Notes: generated by a model from the sequence alone, not told the origin. A DNA stretch of 64,000 nt from Microbacterium hominis NBRC 15708 (GCF_001592125.1 NZ_BCWI01000020.1:1-64000); one strand, 5' to 3'; counted from the first letter of the stretch, positions 47,785 to 56,605 are shown. A program made the numbers and translations.

Positions 47785-48128
47785 GCGTGCTCGCCCTCGC
47801 GTCGGCGCCCACCGGCCGCGTGACCTGGGCGGCCGTCAGCGACGGCTTCTACGTCGCCTCCCGCGTCGGCGACTACGTCGGATGCGTCGAGTGCACGCCC
47901 GACGGTCACTTCGTGGGGTTCGACTTCCGCTCCACCCCCGTCGGGCGCTACGCGTCGCTCGGGGAGGCGCAGCGCGCCGTCGGCGGCGCCCACGAGGCGC
48001 GCCCCCTGCTCCCGTCACCCGAGCCGTCGCCCCGCGCGCAGGCGCTGTGGCAGACCGCCGCCGCGATCAGCGGGGTGGTGGCGCTGGGCGCCCTCGCGAC
48101 CGCGGTGCTCACGACACCGCTGGTGTGA
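47781..48128 (+). CDS. Small unknown protein with C-terminal membrane helix
   Basis: 115 residues, not recognised. Residues 1-70 form a compact beta-rich region (VTWAAVSDGFYVASRVGDYV GCVECTPDGHFVGFDF) with two cysteines-adjacent residues in CVEC. A proline-rich stretch precedes a hydrophobic segment near the end (TAAAISGVVALGALATAVLT) that could anchor it in the membrane with the N-terminus inside. It is coupled to the DUF7882-like gene through an ATGA overlap and ends at a strong palindrome. The two probably act together. Confidence 0.72.
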   Translation: MSVLALASAPTGRVTWAAVSDGFYVASRVGDYVGCVECTPDGHFVGFDFRSTPVGRYASLGEAQRAVGGAHEARPLLPSPEPSPRAQALWQTAAAISGVVALGALATAVLTTPLV

Positions 48129-48130
48129 GC

Positions 48131-48148
48131 GCGCCGGCCGGCCGGCGC
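48131..48148. terminator. GC palindrome between convergent small genes
   Basis: GCGCCGGCCGGCCGGCGC is perfectly symmetric over 18 bases. It separates the stop of the 47781 gene from the stop of the leftward 48148 gene. Probable bidirectional terminator without a U-tract. Confidence 0.5.
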
Positions 48149-48501
48149 TAGGAGGCGCTCGCGGTCTCGGCGATGGCCTTCTCGGTGCGCTCCTGCAGGA
48201 AGCCGCACAGCTCGGCGACGGCGGCGAGATCGGAGGACAGGCGTGCGACGCCCGCGGCATCCAGGTCGAAGCTGTCGGCCCGCGCCTCGAACGTGACCAC
48301 CCATCGCGGGCCCTCGTCGTGGACGACGGGCTGGATGTAGGTGACGGTGGAGGCGTTGCTCAGGGCGACGACGACGAGGCCCGAATCGGGGCCGGGGGTG
48401 TAGTCCTTCTCGAGGACGGAGATCGACGACTCGGCCGCCGGGTGGCCCGCGAGGTACTCGCGCACCCATGCTTCGACCGTCGCTTGATTGCGGTAGGGCA
48501 T
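48148..48501 (-). CDS. Hypothetical protein, 117 residues
   Basis: Not recognised. The sequence MPYRNQATVEAWVREYLAGH reads as an amphipathic helix, followed by alternating strands (SISVLEKDY, SGLVVVALSNASTVTYIQPV, PRWVVTFEARADSF) and a helical end (LSSDLAAVAELCGFLQERTEKA). There is no signal peptide and no membrane helix. Composition and third-position GC match neighbouring genes, so it looks like a real cytosolic protein. The 48-base gap to the leftward TetR gene upstream allows co-transcription with it, but gives no functional clue. Confidence 0.65.
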   Translation of the reverse strand: MPYRNQATVEAWVREYLAGHPAAESSISVLEKDYTPGPDSGLVVVALSNASTVTYIQPVVHDEGPRWVVTFEARADSFDLDAAGVARLSSDLAAVAELCGFLQERTEKAIAETASAS

Positions 48502-48549
48502 GGGACCTCGATCCTGGGTGTCGACGCACCTGGCGGCACGCCTGTCCCA

Positions 48550-49152
48550 TTATGCCGTGCGCGGGCGCAGGAGCGAGGTCAGCAGGAGCTCCATCGCGGC
48601 GACGGGATCGGCGTCGTCGGCGAGCCAGCGGATCTGGATCCCCTCCCATCCCGTGACGATGAGGCCCGCCAGGGCCGTGTCGTCGTCGTGGATCGGCGCG
48701 ATCCGCCCGCGGGCGCGGTCGTGGGCGATCAGCGCGGCGTAGTCCGTGATGACGGACGCGTAGCGGCGCTGGAGCCACTCGTGCGCCTCGTGCCCCGGGT
48801 AGGTCGCCTCGGCGGAGACGATCGAGAACATGCGCACGAGCTCGCGGCGGCCGAGGTTGCGCCGGACGACGCCGAGCACGGCCGGGAGCAGGCCGTCGCG
48901 CCGTGCACGCTCGGGGAAGTCGGCGTCGGCGGCGTCCTCCTGCTCGAGCACCGCGGCCAGCAGTGAGACCTTGGTGGGGAAGTGGTGCATCACCGTGGTG
49001 AGGCTGAGGCCGAGCTCGGCGGCGATCTGCCGCAGCGACCCGCCGCGGTAGCCGTGCGCGCTGAAGATGGCGGTCGCCGACGCGATGATCTCGGACCGCC
49101 GCTCCGCCGACTTCGCGTACGGCCCGCGGCGAGCGGGCGACGAGGTGGCCAT
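48550..49152 (-). CDS. TetR-family regulator divergent from GH42 gene
   Basis: 200 residues. Canonical HTH: AERRSEIIASATAIFSAHGY, GGSLRQIAAELGLSLTTVMH HFPTKVSLLAAVLE. The C-terminal effector domain includes LVRMFSIVSAEATYPGHEAH EWLQRRYASV and WEGIQIRWLADDADPVAAME, a layout seen in TetR proteins beside glycoside hydrolase genes. It lies 72 bases from the beta-galactosidase start, with a CGTGCA/TGCACG repeat between. Likely repressor of the GH42-DUF1349 pair. Sugar control through TetR rather than LacI or ROK is less usual; the inducer is unknown. Confidence 0.87.
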   Translation of the reverse strand: MATSSPARRGPYAKSAERRSEIIASATAIFSAHGYRGGSLRQIAAELGLSLTTVMHHFPTKVSLLAAVLEQEDAADADFPERARRDGLLPAVLGVVRRNLGRRELVRMFSIVSAEATYPGHEAHEWLQRRYASVITDYAALIAHDRARGRIAPIHDDDTALAGLIVTGWEGIQIRWLADDADPVAAMELLLTSLLRPRTA

Positions 49153-49188
49153 GGCATCAGAGCGTACCGCGCGGCTCTCGGAAAAAAC

Positions 49189-49202
49189 CGTGCATGTGCA
49201 CG
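49189..49202. promoter_or_regulatory. Operator-like repeat CGTGCA-tg-TGCACG at the GH42 promoter
   Basis: Perfect 6-base arms around a TG centre, followed eight bases later by a -10-like TATAGG at 49211-49216. A repressor bound here would block the promoter; the TetR gene next door is the obvious candidate. Confidence 0.55.
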
Positions 49203-49224
49203 ATATTCGTTATAGGATGCCGAC

Positions 49225-51279
49225 ATGGCAACGCACGCGCGGGAGTATCGCTGGGTTCGAGACGGAGCAGCGGGGGCAGGACGCATGCGCTACGGCGCGG
49301 ACTACAACCCCGAGCAGTGGTCGCGCGACGTCTGGGCGGAGGACATGCGCCTCATGCGCGAGGCCGGCGTGAACATCGTCTCTCTCGCGATCTTCTCGTG
49401 GGCGCTGCTGGAGCCGCGTCCCGGCGAGTTCGACTTCGGCTGGCTCGACGAGGTCATCGACCTGCTCCACGAGAACGGGATCGACGTCGACCTCGCCACC
49501 GCCACGGCATCCCCGCCCGCGTGGCTCGCGCAGCGTCACCCCGAGATCCTGCCCCAGACCGAGGACGGCACCGTGCTGTGGCCCGGCGCCCGGCAGCACT
49601 GGCGGCCGACCTCGCCCGTCTTCCGCACGCACGCGCTGCGACTCGTGCGGGCCCTCGCCGAGCGCTATCGCGACCATCCCGCGATCGTCGCGTGGCACAT
49701 CTCCAACGAGCTCGGCTGCCACAACCTCTACGACTACTCCGACGACGCCGCGGCCGCCTTCCGCACCTGGCTGCGTGACCGGTACGGCACCCTCGACGCC
49801 CTCAACGAGGCGTGGGGCACCGCCTTCTGGTCGCAGCACTACACGGAGTGGGAGCAGATCCTGCCGCCGCGCACGGCGCCCACCCACCGCAACCCCGGCC
49901 AGCGCCTCGACTTCGAGCGCTTCTCCTCGGACGCCGTGCGCGACCACCTGCGGGCGGAGGCCGCCGTGCTGGCCGAGCTCACCCCCGACATCCCCTTCAC
50001 GACCAACTTCATGGTCGCCCAGAACGTCCGCGACATCGACTACCCGACGTGGGCGGGCGACGTCGACTTCATCTCGAACGACCACTACCTGCGCCCGGGT
50101 GAGCTGGGCCGCGACGACGTCTCCTTCTGGGCCAACCTCACGGGCAACATCGCCGAGGGACGCCCCTGGTTCCTCATGGAGCACGCCCCCAGCGCCGTCA
50201 ACTGGCGCGAGGTGAACCCGCCGAAGCGCCCGGGGGAGCTGATGCGCGACGCCCTCACCCACGTCGGGCACGGCGCGGATGCCGTCTGCTTCTTCCAGTG
50301 GCGCCAGTCGCGCGCCGGAGGCGAGCGCTTCCACTCGGGGATGGTGCCGCACGCCGGCGAGCACAGCCGCGTGTTCCGCGACGTCGCCGCCCTCGGCGCG
50401 CGACTGGGGGAGCTCGGCGCCGTCACGGGCTCGCACCGCGAGCGCGCGCGCGTCGCGCTGGTCTTCGACTACGAGTCCTGGTGGGTCAGCGGCCGCGACT
50501 CCCACCCCTCCGACGCGCTGCGCTACGACGACGAGACCCTCGCCTGGTACCGGGCGCTGCTCGATCTCGGCGTCCGCGCCGACGTCGTCCCCGTCGCGGC
50601 GTCCCTCGACGGCTACGACGTCGTCGTCGCCCCGATGCTGCACGTCGTGCCCGACGCCCTGCGGACACGGCTCGAGCACGTGGTGCGAAGCGGGCGCCAC
50701 CTCGTGACCACCGCCTTCTCCGGCATCGTCGACGAGCACGACCGGGTGTGGCTCGGCGGCTACCCCGGGGCGCTGCGGGAGGTGCTCGGCGTCACCGTCG
50801 AGGAGTTCGTCCCGCTTCTGGCCGACGAGACGGCGCGACTGGCCTCCGGGGCCGTCGCGACGCACTGGAGCGAGCGGATCAGCCACGTCGCCGACGATGT
50901 CGAGGTGCTCGACACCTACGCCGCGGGCGATCTGGCCGGGATGCCGGCGGTCACGCGTCGCCGCGTCGGCGCCGGGTCGGCCACATACGTCTCCGCCGAC
51001 ACCGGCCGCGACGGGGCGCGCGCGGTGCTGGAGCGCCTCGCGGGCGACATCGGCGCGCTGGCCGGTGACCCCCTCGCCGCCGACGGTCGTCTCGAGGTCA
51101 TCGTCCGCGTCGACGCCGCGCGTCGCCATGTCTTCGTCGTCAACCGCACCGACGACGAGGTCGTCGTGGACGATCCCGAGCTCGGCGCGCTGCGCGTGGC
51201 GCCCCGCGGTGTCGAGACGCGCAGCATCCCGGCGCAGGAGCCCGCCCTCGCCGGCGCGCACGGAAGGATGGACGCATGA
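49225..51279 (+). CDS. Beta-galactosidase, GH42
   Basis: 684 residues from the ATG at 49225, which lies so close to the -10-like TATAGG that the mRNA may be nearly leaderless; an ATG at 49285 (MRYGADYNPEQW) with AGGA upstream is a good alternative. The GH42 TIM barrel contains acid/base Glu162 in WHISNELGCH and nucleophile Glu319 in WFLMEHAPSAVNW, plus FFQWRQSRAGGERFHSGMVP typical of the trimerisation/barrel end. A C-terminal beta-galactosidase trimerisation and Ig-like part follow. No signal peptide, so it hydrolyses imported galacto-oligosaccharides in the cytosol. The DUF1349 gene overlaps it. Confidence 0.92.
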   Translation: MATHAREYRWVRDGAAGAGRMRYGADYNPEQWSRDVWAEDMRLMREAGVNIVSLAIFSWALLEPRPGEFDFGWLDEVIDLLHENGIDVDLATATASPPAWLAQRHPEILPQTEDGTVLWPGARQHWRPTSPVFRTHALRLVRALAERYRDHPAIVAWHISNELGCHNLYDYSDDAAAAFRTWLRDRYGTLDALNEAWGTAFWSQHYTEWEQILPPRTAPTHRNPGQRLDFERFSSDAVRDHLRAEAAVLAELTPDIPFTTNFMVAQNVRDIDYPTWAGDVDFISNDHYLRPGELGRDDVSFWANLTGNIAEGRPWFLMEHAPSAVNWREVNPPKRPGELMRDALTHVGHGADAVCFFQWRQSRAGGERFHSGMVPHAGEHSRVFRDVAALGARLGELGAVTGSHRERARVALVFDYESWWVSGRDSHPSDALRYDDETLAWYRALLDLGVRADVVPVAASLDGYDVVVAPMLHVVPDALRTRLEHVVRSGRHLVTTAFSGIVDEHDRVWLGGYPGALREVLGVTVEEFVPLLADETARLASGAVATHWSERISHVADDVEVLDTYAAGDLAGMPAVTRRRVGAGSATYVSADTGRDGARAVLERLAGDIGALAGDPLAADGRLEVIVRVDAARRHVFVVNRTDDEVVVDDPELGALRVAPRGVETRSIPAQEPALAGAHGRMDA

Positions 51280-51857
51280 GCGAACGCATCGACTGGAGCG
51301 CCGGCACCTGGACCACACCGCCCGCGGCGGCGGCGGTGCGCGAGGACGGGCTGGCCGTCGTCGCGGTCGAGGGCAGCGACGCCTGGCGCCGCACGGCCTA
51401 CGGCTTCATCCACGACACCGAGCACGCGCTGCTGGCCCCGTTCGAGGTCGGCACGGCGATGGAGGTCGTCTTCATCGCCGACTTCACGGCGCAGTTCGAT
51501 CAGGCGGGCCTGTTCGTGCGCGCCGACGACGAGCGGTGGATGAAGGCCGGCGTCGAGAACGCGGACGGGGTGCTCGGCGTGGGCGCGGTCGTCACCGACG
51601 TCATGTCCGACTGGTCGGTCGGCGCGGTGCCGGAGTGGGCCGGCCGCCGACTCCGCGTGCGGGTCAGCCGCGGACCCGACGCGCTGACGGTGCGCGCCGG
51701 CATCGACACCGAGCCGCTGCGTCTCGTGCGCGTCGCGCCGTTCGCGGGAGAGCTCGCCGCCCAGGCCGGCCCGTTCGTGTGCGCGCCGATGCGCGCCGGG
51801 CTCGAGGTCGTGTTCGCCGAGTGGACGCGCACCGACGCCGACGCATCGCTGCACTGA
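51276..51857 (+). CDS. DUF1349 domain protein
   Basis: 193 residues, overlapping the GH42 gene by four bases. A concanavalin-like beta-jelly-roll is suggested by alternating strands and the DUF1349 hallmarks AMEVVFIADFTAQFDQAGLF VRADDERWMKAGVENADGV and SDWSVGAVPEW. Proteins of this family accompany glycoside hydrolases and may bind sugars; enzymatic function is not established. No secretion signal. Co-transcription with GH42 suggests a role in the same galactoside pathway. Confidence 0.87.
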   Translation: MSERIDWSAGTWTTPPAAAAVREDGLAVVAVEGSDAWRRTAYGFIHDTEHALLAPFEVGTAMEVVFIADFTAQFDQAGLFVRADDERWMKAGVENADGVLGVGAVVTDVMSDWSVGAVPEWAGRRLRVRVSRGPDALTVRAGIDTEPLRLVRVAPFAGELAAQAGPFVCAPMRAGLEVVFAEWTRTDADASLH

Positions 51858-51872
51858 CGACGCGCCCCGCGA

Positions 51873-53285
51873 TCACGTCTGCGGCAGGTAGCGACGCGGT
51901 GCGTGCGTCTGCGCGACCAGGTCGCGCAGCGCGTCGAGCGAGCCGCTGACGACGCCCGCGGCGCGTGCCTGCACCAGCACGTTGCCCAGCGCGGTCGCCT
52001 CGACGGGGCCCGCGAGCACCGGCATCCCGGAGCGGTCGGCGGTGCGCTGGCACAGCAACTCGTTGCGGGCCCCACCGCCCACGAGGTGGATCGTGCGCAC
52101 GGCGACACGCCCCAGCCGGCTCGTCGTGACGACGGCGTCGGCGAAGGCCTGGGCGAGCGACTCCACGATCGCCCGCACATAGGCGGCGCGGGAGCGCGGC
52201 GGCGCGACGTCGTGCTCGGCGCACCAGGCGTCGATACGGGCCGTCATGTCGCCGGGCGGCAGGAAGCGCGGATCGTCGACGTCGAACACGGGCACGGCGG
52301 AGGCCGGGACGAGCGCGGCCGCCGCGAGCAGCTCCGACAGGTCGGCGCCGGCGCCGTCGGAGGACCAGCCGCGCACCGCCTCCGTCAGGATCCACAGGCC
52401 CATCACGTTGTGCAGCAGACGCACCCGCCCGTCGACCCCGCCCTCGTTGGTGACGTGCGCGGCCGCGACGGCGTCGTCCAGCACCGGATGCTCCACCTCG
52501 ACGCCGACCAGGCCCCACGTTCCGCAGGAGATGTAGGCGGCCGCGTCCGCCCGCATCGGCACGGCCACCACGGCGGAGGCCGTGTCGTGCGAGCCGACCG
52601 CCGTGACCGGGGCCGTCCCGCCCAGCGCCGCCGCGACGTGCGGCAGGAGCGCGCCGACCCGCTCGCCGGGCGCGATCAGCTCGGGAAGCAGCGACCGCGG
52701 CACGCCGAGCCGCGCGGCGAGCTCGTCGTCCCAGCGGCGGGTGCGCGCGTTCAGCAGCCCCGTCGTGGACGCGTTGGTGAGCTCGGCCCGGGCCCGGCCG
52801 GTGAGCCAGTACGCGATCAGGTCGGGGACGAGCAGCGCCGTGTCGGCGATCGCGAGCACCTCGGGCGGCTCGGCGGCGAGCTGGTACAGCGTCGTGAAGG
52901 GCAGGAACTGCAGGCCGTTGCGGGAGAACAGCTCGGGGTACGGCACGCGCGCGTGCGCGCTCCCGACGCCGCGCTCCGTGCGCGCGTCGCGATAGTGGAA
53001 CGGGAGGCCGAGCAGGCGCCCGTCCCGCAGCAGCCCGTAGTCGACGGCCCAGGAGTCGACGCCGATGCTCGCGATCGCGGGCTCGGCGCGGAACGCGTCG
53101 CGCAGGCCCCGCAGCGCCGCGGCGTACAGGCCGGGGATGTCGCCGTGCAGGCCGTCGCCCAGGCGCAGCGGGGCATTCTCGAAGCGCGCGATCGTCGTGG
53201 TCTCCAGCGTGCCCCGGCCGACGTGCCCGAGGATGACGCGGCCGCTCGTCGCGCCCAGGTCGACGGCCGCGACCGCCGCGGTCAT
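51873..53285 (-). CDS. rhaB: Rhamnulokinase
   Basis: 470 residues, FGGY-family sugar kinase. The ATG at 53285 overlaps the upstream aldolase-dehydrogenase stop (ATGA). N-terminal phosphate-binding segment AAVDLGATSGRVILG, catalytic Asp in SIGVDSWAVDYGLL, LLNARTRRWDDELAARLGV, AVGSHDTASAVVAVP, ISCGTWGLVGVE and the second nucleotide segment IHLVGGGARNELLCQRTADR are present. It phosphorylates L-rhamnulose at C1 before aldol cleavage. It is third gene in rhaI-aldolase/dehydrogenase-rhaB. Confidence 0.93.
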   Translation of the reverse strand: MTAAVAAVDLGATSGRVILGHVGRGTLETTTIARFENAPLRLGDGLHGDIPGLYAAALRGLRDAFRAEPAIASIGVDSWAVDYGLLRDGRLLGLPFHYRDARTERGVGSAHARVPYPELFSRNGLQFLPFTTLYQLAAEPPEVLAIADTALLVPDLIAYWLTGRARAELTNASTTGLLNARTRRWDDELAARLGVPRSLLPELIAPGERVGALLPHVAAALGGTAPVTAVGSHDTASAVVAVPMRADAAAYISCGTWGLVGVEVEHPVLDDAVAAAHVTNEGGVDGRVRLLHNVMGLWILTEAVRGWSSDGAGADLSELLAAAALVPASAVPVFDVDDPRFLPPGDMTARIDAWCAEHDVAPPRSRAAYVRAIVESLAQAFADAVVTTSRLGRVAVRTIHLVGGGARNELLCQRTADRSGMPVLAGPVEATALGNVLVQARAAGVVSGSLDALRDLVAQTHAPRRYLPQT

Positions 53286-55318
53286 CGCAGGAACGCGGCG
53301 GCGACGCCGGAGTCGACCGGGATGTGCAGTCCCGTGGTGCGGCTGAGGTCGGGCCCGGTCAGCACCGCGACGGCGTCGGCGACGTTCTCGGGGACGACCT
53401 CGCGACCGAGGATCGTGCGGGCGGCGTAGAACTGCCCGAGCTCCTCCTCCTTCACGCCGTAGGTCGCGGCGCGGTTCGCGCCCCACCCCGAGGCGAAGAT
53501 CCCCGAGCCGCGCACCACGCCGTCGGGGTTGATGCCGTTGACCCGCACGCCGTGCGCGCCCAGCTCGACCGCGAGCAGGCGCACCTGATGGGCCTGATCG
53601 GCCTTCGTCGCCGAGTACGCGACGTTGTTGGGGCCGGCGAAGACGCTGTTCTTCGACGAGATGTAGACGATGTCGCCGCCGAGGCCCTGGGCGATGAGCA
53701 CGGATGCCGCGGCCTGCGACACCAGGAACGAGCCCTTCGCCATGACGTCGTGCTGGAGGTCCCAATCGGCCTCCGTCGTCTCCAGCAGCGGCTTCGACAG
53801 CGACAGTCCCGCGTTGTTGACGACGAGGTCCAGGCCCCCGAACGCGAGCACGGCGTCGGCCACGGCGGCCCGCACGGCCTCGCCGTCGGCCACGTTCACG
53901 GCGACCCCGACGGCGACGTCGGCGCCCCCGAGCTCGGCGGCGGCCGCTCGGGCCTTCTCGAGGTCGAGGTCGGCCACCACGACGCAGGCGCCGGCCGCGG
54001 CGAGGCGTGCCGCGGTGGCCTTGCCGATGCCGCTCGCGGCGCCGGTCACGAGCGCGATGCGGCCCTGGTGGCTCTTCGGCGCGGGGCGGCGCTGCAGTTT
54101 CGCCTCCTCGAGCGCCCAGTACTCGATGCGGAACTTCTCCGCATCCGAGATCGGCGTGTACGTCGAGACCGCCTCCGCTCCGCGCATGACGTTGATCGCG
54201 TTGACGTAGAACTCGCCCGCCACGCGCGCGGTCTGCTTGTCGGCGCCGTAGGAGAACATGCCGACGCCCGGCACGAGCACGATCAGGGGATCGGCGCCGC
54301 GCATCGCCGGGCTGTCGGCCGTCGCGTGCCTCTCGTAGTAGTCGCGGTAGTCGGCGCGGTACTGGGCGTGCAGCTCCCGCAGCCGGGCCAGCTGCTGGTC
54401 GACCGACGCCGTCGCGGGCAGGTCGAGCAGCAGCGGCTTCACCTTGGTGCGCAGGAAGTGGTCGGGGCAGCTCGTGCCGAGCGCCGCCAGGGCGGGCGCC
54501 TTCTGCGAGGCCAGGAAGTCGAGCACGACCGGGGAGTCGGTGAAGTGTCCGAGCAGGGGGCGATCGGTGGAGACGAGCCCGCGGATCGTGGGGGCCAGCG
54601 CCGCCGCCCGGACGCGCCGCTCGGCGGCGGGGAGCGCGTCGAATCCCGCGCGGACGGCCCCGAACGGCGCGGGGTCGCCGTGCTCGGCCAGGTAAGCGGC
54701 CGCGGTGTCGATGATCCACGACGAGTTGCGCTCGGCATCGTCGGAGGTGTCGCCCCACGCCGTGATGCCGTGCCCGCCGAGGATCGTGCCGATCGCCTGC
54801 GGGTTCTCTGCGGCGATCGCCGCGATGTCGAGTCCGAGCTGGAAGCCGGGGCGCCGCCAGGGCACCCAGACGACGCGGTCGCCGAAGATCGTCCGCGTCA
54901 GCTCGGGCCCGTCGGCCGCCGTCGCGATCGCGATGCCCGAGTCGGGGTGCAGATGGTCGACGTGTGCGGCATCCACGAGGGCGTGCATCGCGGTGTCGAT
55001 CGACGGCGCCGCGCCGCCCTTGCCGTGGAGGCAGTAGTCGAAGGCGGCCACCATCTCGTCTTCGCGGTCGACTCCGGGATAGATGTCGACCAGCGCGCGC
55101 AGACGGTCCCGCCGCAGCACGGCCAGGCCCTCGGGCGCGAGGGTCCCCAGGTCGCCGCCCGAGCCCTTGACCCACAGCAGCTCGACCGGCGCGCCGGTGA
55201 CGGGGTCGATGTCCTCGCCCTTGGCCGACGTGTTCCCGCCGGCGTAGTTGGTGTTCTTCGGGTCGGAGCCCAGGCGGTTGCTGCGCGCGATGAGCGCGGC
55301 GGCGGTGGGGTTCGTCAT
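53282..55318 (-). CDS. rhaD: Bifunctional rhamnulose-1-phosphate aldolase / lactaldehyde dehydrogenase (SDR)
   Basis: 678 residues from the ATG at 55318. Residues 1-400 form a class II aldolase domain (NTSAKGEDIDPVTG, VDHLHPDSGIAIAT with zinc histidines, GTILGGHGITAWG). Residues about 430-678 form a short-chain dehydrogenase domain (LVTGAASGIGKATAARLAAA, NNAGLSLSKPLLET, ISSKNSVFAGPNNVAYSATK with catalytic Ser/Tyr/Lys). The aldolase splits rhamnulose 1-phosphate to dihydroxyacetone phosphate and lactaldehyde, which the dehydrogenase can oxidise to lactate. This RhaEW-type fusion is well known in actinobacteria and Bacillus. It follows rhaI after one base. Confidence 0.92.
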   Translation of the reverse strand: MTNPTAAALIARSNRLGSDPKNTNYAGGNTSAKGEDIDPVTGAPVELLWVKGSGGDLGTLAPEGLAVLRRDRLRALVDIYPGVDREDEMVAAFDYCLHGKGGAAPSIDTAMHALVDAAHVDHLHPDSGIAIATAADGPELTRTIFGDRVVWVPWRRPGFQLGLDIAAIAAENPQAIGTILGGHGITAWGDTSDDAERNSSWIIDTAAAYLAEHGDPAPFGAVRAGFDALPAAERRVRAAALAPTIRGLVSTDRPLLGHFTDSPVVLDFLASQKAPALAALGTSCPDHFLRTKVKPLLLDLPATASVDQQLARLRELHAQYRADYRDYYERHATADSPAMRGADPLIVLVPGVGMFSYGADKQTARVAGEFYVNAINVMRGAEAVSTYTPISDAEKFRIEYWALEEAKLQRRPAPKSHQGRIALVTGAASGIGKATAARLAAAGACVVVADLDLEKARAAAAELGGADVAVGVAVNVADGEAVRAAVADAVLAFGGLDLVVNNAGLSLSKPLLETTEADWDLQHDVMAKGSFLVSQAAASVLIAQGLGGDIVYISSKNSVFAGPNNVAYSATKADQAHQVRLLAVELGAHGVRVNGINPDGVVRGSGIFASGWGANRAATYGVKEEELGQFYAARTILGREVVPENVADAVAVLTGPDLSRTTGLHIPVDSGVAAAFLR

Positions 55319-55319
55319 C

Positions 55320-56486
55320 TCAGGCACCCCATCCCGCCTGGACGCCGCCGACGCGCTCGTCGGCGATGGTGCGGGCGTAGCCGGAGGCGAGGTAGGCGGC
55401 CATCGGATCCGCGGGCAGCCCGCGGCTCTCCCGCCAGGTCGCCAGCTGCGGCCGGACGTCGGTCTGGAAGGCGTCCATGAGGATCGCGTTGGCCGCCAGC
55501 ACGTCGTTCTCCTCCTGGGCGGCGGCCAGCGCGTCACGATCGAGCAGCAGCGCCCGCGCGGTCATCTCCTGCACGTTGAGCACGGAGCGGATCTGGCCGG
55601 GGATCTTGTCCTCGATGTTGTGGCACTGATCGAGCATGAAGGCGACGTCCGGGTTGTTCAGCCCGCCGCCGCGGACGACCTCCACGAGGATCCGGAACAG
55701 CTGGAAGGGATCGGCGGCGCCGACGATGAGGTCATCGTCCGCGTAGAAGCGGCTGTTGAAGTCGAAGGAGCCCAGGCGCCCCAGTCGCAGCAGCTGCATG
55801 ACGATGAACTCGATGTTCGTCCCGGGCGCGTGGTGGCCGGTGTCCAGGCACACCATCGCCTTCTCGCCGAGCGCGGCCACCTGCACGTAGGACGTCCCCC
55901 AGTCGGGGACGTCGGTGTGGTAGAACGCCGGCTCGAAGAACTTGTACTCCAGCACGAGCCGCTGCGTGTCGCCGAGCCGCGCGTAGATCCGGGAGAGCGA
56001 GTCGTGCAGGCGGTCCTGACGCGCGCGCATGTCGTTCTGGCCGGGGTAGTTGGAGCCCTCGGCGAGCCAGATCTTCAGGTCGCGCGAGCCGGTCGCATCC
56101 ATGATGTCGATGCAGGCGAGGTGGTGGTCGATCGCCTTGCGTCGGATGCGGTCGTCGTGGTGGGTGAGCGCGCCGAACTTGTAGTCCTCGTCCTGGAACG
56201 TGTTCGAGTTGACGGTGCCCAGCGCCACGCCGAGGTCTTCGGCGTGACGGCGCAGCGCCGCGTAGTCGTCGACCGCGTCCCACGGGATGTGCAGCGCCAC
56301 GGTCGGGGCGAGCGCCGTGTGGCGGTGCACCTGGGCGGCGTCGGCGATCTTCTCGAACGGGTCGCGGGGCGTGCCGGGAGTGGGGAAGACCCGGAAGCGG
56401 GTGCCGGAGTTGCCGAACGCCCACGAGGGCAGTTCGATCCCCTGGGCCTGGAGCGTGGACAGGTTCTCGGCTGACAGCGTCGTCAT
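55320..56486 (-). CDS. rhaI: L-rhamnose isomerase (RhaI type)
   Basis: 388 residues, xylose-isomerase-like TIM barrel, isomerising L-rhamnose to L-rhamnulose. Recognisable stretches are IELPSWAFGNSGTRFRVF, GTVNSNTFQDEDYKFGALTH, DLKIWLAEGSNYPGQNDMRA, RLVLEYKFFEPAFYHTDVPD WGTSY, MVCLDTGHHAPGTNIEFIV and GSFDFNSRFYADDDL, which include the metal ligands Glu, Asp and His. It is the actinobacterial RhaI form, distinct from E. coli RhaA. First gene of the leftward rhamnose operon, opposite a LacI regulator with two LacI boxes between. Confidence 0.94.
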   Translation of the reverse strand: MTTLSAENLSTLQAQGIELPSWAFGNSGTRFRVFPTPGTPRDPFEKIADAAQVHRHTALAPTVALHIPWDAVDDYAALRRHAEDLGVALGTVNSNTFQDEDYKFGALTHHDDRIRRKAIDHHLACIDIMDATGSRDLKIWLAEGSNYPGQNDMRARQDRLHDSLSRIYARLGDTQRLVLEYKFFEPAFYHTDVPDWGTSYVQVAALGEKAMVCLDTGHHAPGTNIEFIVMQLLRLGRLGSFDFNSRFYADDDLIVGAADPFQLFRILVEVVRGGGLNNPDVAFMLDQCHNIEDKIPGQIRSVLNVQEMTARALLLDRDALAAAQEENDVLAANAILMDAFQTDVRPQLATWRESRGLPADPMAAYLASGYARTIADERVGGVQAGWGA

Positions 56487-56534
56487 ACTCTCGCGCTTTC
56501 GGTGTCGGATCCGCGCCTCCGCGGATCTCTACTG

Positions 56535-56546
56535 TGAATCGTTTCA
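56535..56546. promoter_or_regulatory. LacI-type operator 1, TGAATCGTTTCA
   Basis: A palindrome with the central CG of LacI/GalR-family boxes, 48 bases upstream of rhaI. Arms are TGAAtC/GtTTCA, matching its own reverse complement except one pair. Confidence 0.75.
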
Positions 56547-56560
56547 AAGAGTAGTGTGGT

Positions 56561-56572
56561 TGAAACGATTCG
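56561..56572. promoter_or_regulatory. LacI-type operator 2, TGAAACGATTCG
   Basis: Near-identical to the reverse complement of operator 1, with the centres 26 bp apart and 33 bases upstream of the LacI start. Together they suggest shared, possibly looped, control of rhaI and lacI-type genes. Confidence 0.7.
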
Positions 56573-56605
56573 TCAAGCGGCGACGACGACCTCGGAGGAG
56601 CGTGG

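Noticed and set aside
53286..55175. Continuation of the rhaB frame as a 1100-codon protein
   Set aside because: Low-complexity shadow of the aldolase-dehydrogenase gene; the kinase starts at 53285.
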